From Komagataeibacter swingsii (lineage in GTDB: Bacteria > Pseudomonadota > Alphaproteobacteria > Acetobacterales > Acetobacteraceae): a DNA stretch of 64,000 nt. The translations under genes were made by a program, and so were the position numbers. This document shows positions 48,841 to 61,112 of this stretch, piece by piece (within the stretch, counting starts at the first letter, position 1; each line of letters begins with the position of its first letter). The notes beneath the pieces were generated by a model. The model was not told the DNA's origin and ran no database searches. It was given only the letters and a program-made list of their open reading frames with translations. The DNA lies in the NCBI RefSeq assembly GCF_003207895.1, contig NZ_NKUB01000006.1, positions 62,001 through 126,000 of the forward strand, written 5' to 3'.

Positions 48841-48916
48841 TGGTGAGCCGGGTGGGATTCGAACCCACGACCATTCGATTAAAAGTCGAATGCTCTACCG
48901 ACTGAGCTACCGGCTC
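48841..48916 (-). tRNA. tRNA-Lys(TTT)
   Basis: 76 bases on the minus strand. The acceptor stem is GAGCCGG with CCGGCTC, the anticodon loop is CTTTTAA (anticodon TTT, decoding AAA/AAG), the T-loop is TTCGAAT and the D-arm reads AGCTCAGTCGGTAGAGC. CCA is encoded in the genome (TGG at 48841-48843). This tRNA is a substrate of MnmA, encoded earlier in the window. Confidence 0.97.
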
Positions 48917-49147
48917 ACATCACCTGTATGAAGGGGCTGCCCATGGTCAAAAACCGAGGCGTCACACCTTGGGCAGGTCTCTAAACATCCCCGGCGGGGG
49001 TGTCAACCTGTGCGTGGCCGCATAAGGCGGGCAAAAACAGGCTGTGGCGCCGGTGGCGCGCCATGGGCATCAGGCCACCGGCCATACGGGCTGCTGGCCG
49101 GGCGGCCGCGCCGCGTGGGCGGTGCCGCCCGGTCGTGTCCGGGTCAA

Positions 49148-49639
49148 TCAGGCTTCGGCGTCAGCCGGGCGCATCTTGATGATGCGGTCGGGGTCCTGGA
49201 CCATGCCGCTCTGGCCCGCGCCACGCTTGACCTTGTCAATGTGGTCCATGCCTTCGATCACCTGACCCACGATGGTGTACTGGCCATCAAGGTGCGGGGA
49301 GGGTTCGAACATGATGAAGAACTGGCTGTTCGCGCTGTCGGGGTTCATGGTGCGGGCCATGCCGACCGTGCCGCGTTCGAACTTGGCCTTGTTGGTGAAC
49401 TCGGCCTTCAGGTCCGGCAGCTTGCTGCCCGATGTGCCGGTGCCCGTCGGGTCGCCGCCCTGCGCCATGAAGCCGTGGATCACGCGGTGGAAGGGGGTGT
49501 TGTCATAAAACCCTTCCGCCGCCAGCGTGCGGATCCGTTCGGCGGCCAGCGGGGCCAAGTCGGGACGCAGGCGGATCACCACCCGTCCTGTCTTGAGATC
49601 CATGTTGATCAGGTCGGACTTGTTTTCTGTAGCAGACAT
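49148..49639 (-). CDS. Cyclophilin-type peptidyl-prolyl isomerase (PpiB-like)
   Basis: A 163-residue cyclophilin. The hallmark residues are FHRVIHGFMAQGGDPTGTGTSG (catalytic Arg and Phe), GTVGMARTMNPDSANSQFFIMF and LDGQYTIVGQVIEGM. There is no signal peptide, so it is cytoplasmic. ATG 49639 gives the usual start, with GGA 6 bases upstream. It lies 59 bases after the coaD stop and is probably in the same transcript as gyrA and coaD. It assists protein folding by cis-trans proline isomerisation. Confidence 0.94.
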   Translation of the reverse strand: MSATENKSDLINMDLKTGRVVIRLRPDLAPLAAERIRTLAAEGFYDNTPFHRVIHGFMAQGGDPTGTGTSGSKLPDLKAEFTNKAKFERGTVGMARTMNPDSANSQFFIMFEPSPHLDGQYTIVGQVIEGMDHIDKVKRGAGQSGMVQDPDRIIKMRPADAEA

Positions 49640-49698
49640 CGTGATCCGTTTCGTAAAATGAAGGGTGGGGGAGAGGGACCGCGCGCGGCCCCGCTCCA

Positions 49699-50203
49699 TC
49701 AGCCACGCAGGCGGCTGAGGATGTGCCTGCGGGTAAAGGGTGGGACAAAACCGGAAATGTCCCCATCCAGCCGGGCGATTTCCTTGACCAGCCGGGAGGA
49801 GATGTACTGGTGCCCCTCCCGCGCCATCAGGTACAGCGCGTCAATGTCCGGTGCCATGTGCTGGTTCATACCAAACATCTGGTTCTCATATTCGAAATCC
49901 GCAACCGCCCGCAGCCCGCGAATGATTGCATGCGCCCCATGCGTACGCGCCGCATGCACCACCAGCCCGGTAAACCCGACCACGGTGATGGGGATGGCGC
50001 GCCCGGCATTCAGCGGTTCGATATCGGTGCGCAGGCACAAAAGCCGTTCCTCCAGCGGGAGGAGGGGGTGCTTGTCCCGGTTTTCCGCAACCCCGATCAC
50101 CAGCCGGTCCACCAGGGCCGCCGCACGTCCGATGATATCCATGTGCCCGCTGGTCACGGGATCGAACGTGCCGGGGTAGAACCCGGTGCGGATGGTCGTG
50201 GCC

Positions 50204-50211
<8 letters not shown>
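49699..50211 (-). CDS. coaD: Phosphopantetheine adenylyltransferase CoaD
   Basis: A 170-residue nucleotidyltransferase for the fourth step of coenzyme A synthesis. It begins [26 protein letters not shown] is the conserved histidine motif. The C-terminal [17 protein letters not shown] is the second signature. The start at ATG 50211 overlaps the gyrA stop by 8 bases; a longer start at 50241 would overlap gyrA by 38 bases and is less likely. The pairing suggests translational coupling of gyrA and coaD. Confidence 0.95.
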
Positions 50212-53002
<2,791 letters not shown>

Positions 53003-53165
53003 GGCAGTTCCGTCATGTCAGGGTTATCCACCCCCGTGGCCGTGCGGGCGCGCGGGTGGAACGGAAGGCAGGGCCAGCGGCCGGGGCGCGGCCGTCATGT
53101 CCCTGCGTGTGTATAGCATGTCCTGTCCCCCGCCGCGAAGCGCCGCGCGGGGGATAAGTGCGGGC

Positions 53166-53699
53166 CTAGAACGGGATTTCGTCGTCCAGGTCGCTGCCGC
53201 CGGCGGGCGCGTCCCAGCCGCCACCGCCGCCCGTGGCGGGGCGTTCGTTACGCTGGGGCTGCTGGCGCGCGGGCGCGCTGTAGCCGCCACCACCGCCACC
53301 GCCATAGCCGCCGCCCATGTCATCGCCACCACCGGCGTCACCGCCACGGTTGCTGTCCAGCAGCACAAGGTCGCCACGGAAGCGGTCCACCACCACCTCG
53401 GTGGTGTAGCGGTCCTGGCCGCTCTGGTCGGTCCATTTGCGGGTCTGGAGCGAGCCTTCCAGATACACCTTGCGGCCCTTGCGCAGGAAACGCTCGGCCA
53501 CGTCGCCAATGCGTTCGTTGAAGATGACGACACGGTGCCATTCCGTCCGTTCACGCCGCTCGCCCGATGCGCGGTCATTCCATGTGTCGCTTGTGGCCAA
53601 TGTCAGCGAGACGATCTTCGCCCCGCTCTGGCTGTTGCGGACTTCGGGGTCCTTGCCCAGGTTACCGACCAGAATGACCTTGTTGACGCTGCCCGCCAT
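53166..53699 (-). CDS. ssb: Single-stranded DNA-binding protein SSB
   Basis: A 177-residue SSB. The OB-fold (residues 1-110) begins [21 protein letters not shown], with WHRVVIFN and [17 protein letters not shown] Gly-rich linker of about 50 residues leads to the acidic tip DLDDEIPF that binds partner proteins. The start is ATG 53699; the frame is open upstream without SSB similarity. It is divergent from uvrA. I found no alphaproteobacterial LexA box (GTTC-N7-GTTC) between them. Confidence 0.97.
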   Translation of the reverse strand: MAGSVNKVILVGNLGKDPEVRNSQSGAKIVSLTLATSDTWNDRASGERRERTEWHRVVIFNERIGDVAERFLRKGRKVYLEGSLQTRKWTDQSGQDRYTTEVVVDRFRGDLVLLDSNRGGDAGGGDDMGGGYGGGGGGGYSAPARQQPQRNERPATGGGGGWDAPAGGSDLDDEIPF

Positions 53700-54013
53700 A
53701 TGCTGTCCTGCTGCAGTTCGAGTATGGGACCGGCAGGGGATGAACCGCTGCCGACGTGCCACCATGGGCCGCCAGATGGCGGGGGTGGCGAATGGATGCG
53801 GCGATCTTACTGTATCGTCCCATAAATTGCGAGTGTGAGGACGCCGCCGCCGCCAATCCCGGAGCAGGCCGCCAGAAGGGGCGGATAAGCGGCATTGTTG
53901 CGGTCGGTGCATTGCCGCCCTTGTGGTAATGGACCGCCGGGACCAGATATGGGATGGCCCGGAATGGCGGCCGGCATCCGCTTTCCCGCACGGGAACGGA
54001 ACAGGGAGAGTTC
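53700..54013. other. Divergent ssb / uvrA gap, no gene
   Basis: 314 bases that must carry the promoters of ssb and uvrA. I saw no gene and no direct-repeat SOS box. A GAAC-N7-GTTC inverted motif overlaps the uvrA ribosome binding site (53999-54013). Confidence 0.5.
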
Positions 54014-57052
<3,039 letters not shown>

Positions 57053-57083
57053 ACGTCTGTTTTCGCAGGCGCTGCGGGGTGGG

Positions 57084-57212
57084 GTGAAAAAAACTTTGGC
57101 GGGGGTGCGAAAAACACTTGCGCCACAAGGCCCGCAGGCCCTATCAGCGCCTCTCTTGGCCCAAGGGGGCAATCTTGCCCAACAGGCTGTCTACTGGTTT
57201 GGGGGTACGTGA
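57084..57212 (+). CDS. Possible upstream ORF coupled to speD (42 aa)
   Basis: A GTG-start frame of 42 codons plus stop, beginning VKKTLAGVRKTLAPQ (the GTG is read as Met) and ending AVYWFGGT. Its TGA (57210-57212) shares the A of the speD ATG (TGATG), a coupled layout. No strong Shine-Dalgarno precedes it (only G-rich sequence). In GC-rich DNA such frames occur by chance, so I call it only as a candidate. Uncharacterised. Confidence 0.3.
   Translation: MKKTLAGVRKTLAPQGPQALSAPLLAQGGNLAQQAVYWFGGT
57155..57180 (+). other. Palindromes upstream of speD
   Basis: CTTGGCCCAAG (57155-57165) and GGGCAATCTTGCCC (57167-57180) are adjacent short inverted repeats 32 bases upstream of speD. They could be an operator or an mRNA structure. 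No regulator can be named. Confidence 0.35.
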
Positions 57213-57676
57213 TGAACGCACTTGCTCAACTGGGGATGGTCTCGGAACACCCGAGCGATAACCAGATCTCTTCAGCGCCGTTTTCGTCCGAGGACGACCG
57301 GAAGGATTATTTCGTCGAAAAAGACGGAATGAAGTTTGCGGGAACGCACCTTCTTGTCGATCTTTGGGATGCCCGGAATCTTGATGATCCCGAGCAGATC
57401 GACCGTACCCTGTGTGAAGCCGCCGTGACGGCCGGGGCTACGATCCTGCACAGTCACTTCCACCACTTCACGCCCAATGGCGGCGTGTCGGGCGTGGTCG
57501 TGCTGGCGGAAAGCCATATCTCGATCCACACATGGCCCGAGCGGAATTTCGCCGCCGTGGATATCTTCATGTGTGGGGCATGCGATCCGCATCTTGCGAT
57601 CCCGGTCATGCAGCGCCTGTTCCAGGCCGGCCGGATCGAGGTGGATGAGCAGCGCCGCGGGCGCGTGCAGCTTTAA
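57212..57676 (+). CDS. speD: S-adenosylmethionine decarboxylase proenzyme SpeD
   Basis: A 154-residue pyruvoyl enzyme that decarboxylates SAM for spermidine synthesis. Self-cleavage is expected between E100 and S101 in VLAESHISIHTWPE, forming the pyruvoyl group on the new alpha chain. HSHFHHFTPNGGVSG and CGACDP are family motifs. ATG 57212 is chosen over a GTG one codon upstream. It lies 130 bases before speE and is separated from it by a hairpin with a T-run, an unusual arrangement for two genes of one pathway. Confidence 0.96.
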   Translation: MNALAQLGMVSEHPSDNQISSAPFSSEDDRKDYFVEKDGMKFAGTHLLVDLWDARNLDDPEQIDRTLCEAAVTAGATILHSHFHHFTPNGGVSGVVVLAESHISIHTWPERNFAAVDIFMCGACDPHLAIPVMQRLFQAGRIEVDEQRRGRVQL

Positions 57677-57738
57677 CCGGCTGTGGCCGGGGCAGGCTCC
57701 GCCATGCCCCGGTGCGATTTTCACGAAAAAACGGAAAT

Positions 57739-57773
57739 GCCGGGCCGGATTGATTTCCGGCCCGTGCTTTTTC
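57739..57773 (+). terminator. Hairpin with T-run between speD and speE
   Basis: CGGGCCGGA (57741-57749) and TCCGGCCCG (57756-57764) form a perfect 9-bp stem with a 6-base loop, followed by TGCTTTTTC. It is a likely intrinsic terminator that would lower speE relative to speD, unless speE has its own promoter. Confidence 0.75.
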
Positions 57774-57806
57774 ATGTGCATCAATTAGGACGAAAGGGGG
57801 ATCGCA

Positions 57807-58667
57807 ATGTCCCGTGAGTGGATCAGCGAGGGCCTGTACGAGGGCTGGCGGCAGGAACTGCGTGTGGACCGGATGCTGGCGCGCAAAAAAAGCGCGTTCC
57901 AGGATATCGCCGTGTTCGAGAACGTCGACCTTGGCCGCGTGCTGATGCTTGATGGCGTGGTCCAGATCACGGAACGCGATGAATTCGTCTATCAGGAAAT
58001 GCTGACCCATGTGCCGCTGCTGGAACATGGCGATGCGAAGCGCGTGCTGATCATTGGCGCGGGTGATGGCGGCGTGCTGCGCCGCGTGCTGGAACACGGC
58101 ACCGTGGAAAAGGCCGTGATGGTCGAGATCGACGGTGACGTGATCGCGCTGTCCAGGGAATTCCTGCCCTCCATCGCCGGGAATGCCTGGAACGACCCGC
58201 GCGCCGAGGTGATCGTGGGTGACGGGATCGAGTATGTCACCAACGCGGCTGACGGGTCGTTTGACGTGATCATCGTGGACAGCACCGACCCGATCGGGGT
58301 TGGCGAAGTGCTGTTTACCGATTCGTTCTACAAGCACTGCGCCCGTATCCTGACGGCCAACGGCATTATCGTGAACCAGTGCGGCGTGCCGTTCATGCAG
58401 GCGGATGAACTGCGTGACACCAGCGCGCGGCGGGCGCAGTTCTTCGACCACGTATCAGCCTATGTCGCGGCGGTGCCGACCTATGTCGGTGGGTTCATGA
58501 CGCTGGGCGTCGCGGCCAAGGGCCGTGTGCCGGGCCAGACGCCGGCCGATGTGATCCGCGCGCGCGCGCAGAAGGCAGGCATTGCGGATACCCGGTACTG
58601 GACGCCGGAAATGCACGTCGCATCCTTCACCCTGCCGCCCTATATCGCGCGGAACCTGCCGCGCTGA
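57807..58667 (+). CDS. speE: Spermidine synthase SpeE
   Basis: A 286-residue aminopropyltransferase using decarboxylated SAM and putrescine. The N-terminal beta-strand domain is followed by the Rossmann domain with VLIIGAGDGGVLR (around 80-92), the proton-acceptor aspartate in DSTDPIGVGEVLF, and VEIDGDVIALSREF for dcSAM. AAVPTYVGGFMTLG is typical of the substrate pocket. It is preceded by GGGGG and followed by a strong terminator. Confidence 0.96.
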   Translation: MSREWISEGLYEGWRQELRVDRMLARKKSAFQDIAVFENVDLGRVLMLDGVVQITERDEFVYQEMLTHVPLLEHGDAKRVLIIGAGDGGVLRRVLEHGTVEKAVMVEIDGDVIALSREFLPSIAGNAWNDPRAEVIVGDGIEYVTNAADGSFDVIIVDSTDPIGVGEVLFTDSFYKHCARILTANGIIVNQCGVPFMQADELRDTSARRAQFFDHVSAYVAAVPTYVGGFMTLGVAAKGRVPGQTPADVIRARAQKAGIADTRYWTPEMHVASFTLPPYIARNLPR

Positions 58668-58688
58668 CCCCATGGTGCGGATGCCATG

Positions 58689-58724
58689 AAAAAAGGCCGG
58701 AGGGGATGTCCCTCCGGCCTTTTT
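58689..58724. terminator. Bidirectional intrinsic terminator after speE
   Basis: AAAAAGGCCGGAGGG and CCCTCCGGCCTTTTT form a 15-bp stem around a 5-base loop. It serves speE and the convergent monooxygenase-like gene. Confidence 0.93.
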
Positions 58725-58746
58725 CGTTGCGGTGTCAGGCTGGTTA

Positions 58747-59058
58747 TCAGGCTTTGGGCGCAATGCGGGCGGTCTTGCGCAGGCTGACCAGCTCCGCGCC
58801 CAGTTCCTTCACGGCCACTTCAAAGACCTTGAAGTGGGGGGTGGCGAGGTGGGTCTCGAATGCGGCTTCATCATCATAGACTTCCACCAGGATGACGGTC
58901 TGCGGGTCGTCCATCGGGCTGACCGCTTCAAATCGCTGGCAGCCGTCTTCATCGGCTACGGAATGCGCGCTGTCATAGGCGCACAGTTCGAGGAAGTGCT
59001 CACGATGTTCGGCAGGGATGCGGAATTCGGCCACGATGGTCAGCGGGCTTGTGGTCAT
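58747..59058 (-). CDS. ABM-domain (YgiN-like) monooxygenase-fold protein
   Basis: A 103-residue dimeric ferredoxin-like-fold protein. It begins TIVAEFRIPAEHREHFLELCAYDSAHSVADEDGCQRFEA, the antibiotic-biosynthesis-monooxygenase (ABM) pattern, and continues LVEVYDDEAAFETHLATPHF with the conserved His. Such small proteins act as quinol monooxygenases or dehydrogenase companions, and the substrate is unknown here. It is a single gene, convergent with speE and divergent from the gcv locus. Confidence 0.82.
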   Translation of the reverse strand: MTTSPLTIVAEFRIPAEHREHFLELCAYDSAHSVADEDGCQRFEAVSPMDDPQTVILVEVYDDEAAFETHLATPHFKVFEVAVKELGAELVSLRKTARIAPKA

Positions 59059-59150
59059 GCGGGGATATCCTTTCTACATTGCGTATCCAGAACGTAATGC
59101 CTGAATGCGGTGGCGCCACGGCGTCCTGAAGCCGCGATGGTTTTCATGGA

Positions 59151-59181
59151 TTGACTTGGCGCATCCGGTCATGTCAAGTCA
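59151..59181 (+). promoter_or_regulatory. Inverted repeat and possible -35 box before the glycine riboswitch
   Basis: TGACTTG (59152-59158) and CAAGTCA (59175-59181) are a perfect inverted repeat just ahead of the riboswitch. TTGACT (59151-59156) could be a -35 box, but the -10 position (TCAAGT, 17-base spacer) is weak. An operator for a gcv regulator, or a promoter, is possible; neither is shown. Confidence 0.35.
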
Positions 59182-59182
59182 G

Positions 59183-59352
59183 TCTGGTCGACACGGGAGA
59201 GACCGGCTTCGCGCCGGCGCCGAAGGAGCAACCGCCCCGGAAACTCTCAGGCCAAAGGACCGGTCGACCAGGAATTCTGGAAAGAGGTATCCCTGACCCG
59301 GATACCCGCCGACGGGATAACGATCTCAGGCACATGCGACAGAAGGGGCACG
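59183..59352 (+). ncRNA. Tandem glycine riboswitch
   Basis: Two glycine aptamers in a row. The first has CGGGAGAGACCGG, CGCCGAAGGAGCAA and AAACTCTCAGGCCAAAGGAC. The second has TCTGGAAAGAGG, CCGCCGACGGGATAA, ATCTCAGGCAC and CGACAGAAGGGG. This is the conserved GcvB-type (gcvT) element; in most bacteria glycine binding turns on the glycine cleavage genes. It lies 180 bases upstream of gcvT, with a 49-codon ORF in between. The expression platform is not a clear terminator; a GAATCC/GGATTC hairpin lies at 59356-59371. Confidence 0.95.
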
Positions 59353-59355
59353 TTT

Positions 59356-59371
59356 GAATCCATCCGGATTC
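59356..59371 (+). promoter_or_regulatory. Hairpin between the riboswitch and the small ORF
   Basis: GAATCC (59356-59361), a 4-base loop, and GGATTC (59366-59371) form a perfect 6-bp stem. It ends 3 bases before the AGGAG of the small ORF (59375), so it may be part of the expression platform acting on translation. No T-run follows. Confidence 0.4.
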
Positions 59372-59385
59372 GACAGGAGTGCCGC

Positions 59386-59535
59386 ATGTCCACGCCGTTG
59401 CCTGCCCGTGTTTTCCGCCTGTCCCCGTTTCCCATTCCCCGTTCCGCTGGCGCGTATCGTGCCACGTCGCCCGCATGCCGTGCATGTGGGGCTGCCTGCG
59501 CGCATGCGGACCCGCACAAGGCCCAGCCCGCATGA
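59386..59535 (+). CDS. Putative 49-aa upstream ORF of gcvT
   Basis: ATG 59386 has a perfect AGGAG 6 bases upstream (59375-59379), the best ribosome site in this part of the window. The frame runs 49 codons to TGA 59533-59535, which overlaps the gcvT ATG (ATGA at 59532-59535). The peptide begins MSTPLPARVFRLSPFPIPRS, has three close cysteines plus one more (CRACGAAC) and ends DPHKAQPA. gcvT itself has only a weak ribosome binding site, so the small ORF may be translated first and hand ribosomes to gcvT. I know no homologue; chance cannot be excluded. Confidence 0.55.
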   Translation: MSTPLPARVFRLSPFPIPRSAGAYRATSPACRACGAACAHADPHKAQPA

Positions 59536-60665
59536 ACCAGCCCCTGCTACGCACCCCCCTTTACGATCTTCACCTTGAACTCGGCGCGCGGATGGTGCCG
59601 TTCGCGGGCTATGACATGCCGGTGCAGTATCCCGCAGGCGTCATGGCCGAACACCTGCATACCCGCACAAAGGCGGGGCTGTTCGATGTCTCGCATATGG
59701 GGCAGGTCCGCATCCGCCCGAAATCCGGCAAGATCGTGGATGCCGCCCATGCGCTGGAGGCCCTGGTGCCCGCCGATATCGTCAGCCTGAAACCCGGTCG
59801 CCAGCGTTACGCCGTGTTCACCACGGCCGATGGCGGCATAAGCGATGACCTGATGGTCACCAACATGGGCGACTGGCTGCTGCTGGTGGTCAATGCCGCG
59901 TGCAAGGATGCCGATTTCGCCCATGTGCATGATGCGCTGCATGCCACCTGCGACGTGGACATGCTGGCCGATCGCGCCCTGATCGCGGTGCAGGGACCAG
60001 CGGCGGAGGCGGCCCTCGCGGCCCTCAACCCCGCAGCCACCGGAATGCGCTTCATGGATGTGGCGCAAATGGTGCTGGCGGGCGTGCCCTGCATCGTCTC
60101 GCGTTCCGGCTACACGGGTGAGGACGGGTTTGAGATTGGCATGGCGCATGACGGGGCGCTTGCCGTGGCCCGCGCCCTGCTGGCCCAGCCCGATGTGGCG
60201 CCCGTGGGCCTTGGCGCGCGGGACAGCCTGCGGCTGGAAGCGGGGCTGTGCCTGTATGGTTCCGATATCGACCTGACCACGACCCCGGTCGAGGCCGCCC
60301 TTGAATGGTCCATCCAGAAAAGCCGCAGGCCCGGTGGCGCGCGGGCCGGTGGCTACCCGGGGGCGCAGGTCGTGGCCGACCAGCTGGCCGATGGCACGAC
60401 GCGCCGCCGCGTGGGCCTGCGTGCGCAGGGGCGGGCACCGGTGCGTGGCGGGGCCGAACTGTTTGCCGATGAAGCGGGCACGCAGCCCGCGGGCCGCGTG
60501 ACATCGGGCGCGTTTGGCCCCAGCGTGGGTGGTCCCGTCGCCATGGGCTACGTGGCGGCCGACCATGCCGGCATCGGCACGCCGCTGTTCGCCAGCGTGC
60601 GTGGCCGCCTGCTGCCGGTGGCGGTGACGGCGCTGCCCTTTGTGGCGGCGACGTTCAAGCGCTAG
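59532..60665 (+). CDS. gcvT: Glycine cleavage system T protein (aminomethyltransferase)
   Basis: A 377-residue tetrahydrofolate-dependent aminomethyltransferase. It begins LRTPLYDLHLELGARMVPFAGYDMPVQYP; family motifs are GLFDVSHMGQ, SRSGYTGEDGFEI, LGARDSLRLEAGLCLYG and the C-terminal VALPFV-like ending. ATG 59532 lies in the ATGA overlap with the 49-codon ORF; the weak purine run upstream suggests coupling. It transfers the methylene unit from the lipoyl-bound intermediate on GcvH. First of the gcvTHP set. Confidence 0.96.
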   Translation: MNQPLLRTPLYDLHLELGARMVPFAGYDMPVQYPAGVMAEHLHTRTKAGLFDVSHMGQVRIRPKSGKIVDAAHALEALVPADIVSLKPGRQRYAVFTTADGGISDDLMVTNMGDWLLLVVNAACKDADFAHVHDALHATCDVDMLADRALIAVQGPAAEAALAALNPAATGMRFMDVAQMVLAGVPCIVSRSGYTGEDGFEIGMAHDGALAVARALLAQPDVAPVGLGARDSLRLEAGLCLYGSDIDLTTTPVEAALEWSIQKSRRPGGARAGGYPGAQVVADQLADGTTRRRVGLRAQGRAPVRGGAELFADEAGTQPAGRVTSGAFGPSVGGPVAMGYVAADHAGIGTPLFASVRGRLLPVAVTALPFVAATFKR

Positions 60666-60713
60666 GTTTTCCCCTGTTTTTTCAAACATATTTCAGATCA
60701 ATGGAGCATGGAC

Positions 60714-61079
60714 ATGACCGTTTATTACACCAGGGAACATGAATGGCTGCGCGTCGAGGGCGATGTTGCGGTTGTCGGCATTACCGCCCATGCGGCGAAT
60801 GAACTGGGCGAACTGGTGTTTGCCGAAGCCCGCGACCCCGGCACGACGGTGGAGCAGGGCGACAGCGTGGCCGTGGTGGAATCGGTCAAGGCCGCGTCCG
60901 ACATCTACGCGCCGGTCACGGGTGACGTGCTGGCGTTCAACGATGCGCTGACCGATGACGCCGCCCTGGTCAACCGCGACCCCGAAGGGGAGGGCTGGAT
61001 CGTGCGCATGACCATCGCGGATGCATCCCAGCTTGAGGGCCTGATGGACAGGGCCACCTATACCGCGCTGGTTGGCTGA
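60714..61079 (+). CDS. gcvH: Glycine cleavage system H protein
   Basis: A 121-residue lipoyl carrier. The lipoylated lysine is K59 in VVESVKAASDIYAP. I chose ATG 60714 because GGAG is 7 bases upstream; an in-frame ATG at 60708 has GGAG only 1 base away. It begins MTVYYTREHEWL, as in homologues. It shuttles the aminomethyl group between GcvP and GcvT. It is 42 bases after gcvT if the ATG at 60708 is used, 48 if this one is used. Confidence 0.96.
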   Translation: MTVYYTREHEWLRVEGDVAVVGITAHAANELGELVFAEARDPGTTVEQGDSVAVVESVKAASDIYAPVTGDVLAFNDALTDDAALVNRDPEGEGWIVRMTIADASQLEGLMDRATYTALVG

Positions 61080-61112
61080 TCTTCCCGACCGTTCCCCCTA
61101 TCTTTACGGAGT

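Noticed and set aside
53999-54013. GAAC-N7-GTTC motif overlapping the uvrA ribosome site, considered as an SOS box
   Set aside because: The alphaproteobacterial LexA box is a direct repeat (GTTC-N7-GTTC); this is an inverted one with the wrong spacing for the Gram-positive type, and it lies inside the Shine-Dalgarno.
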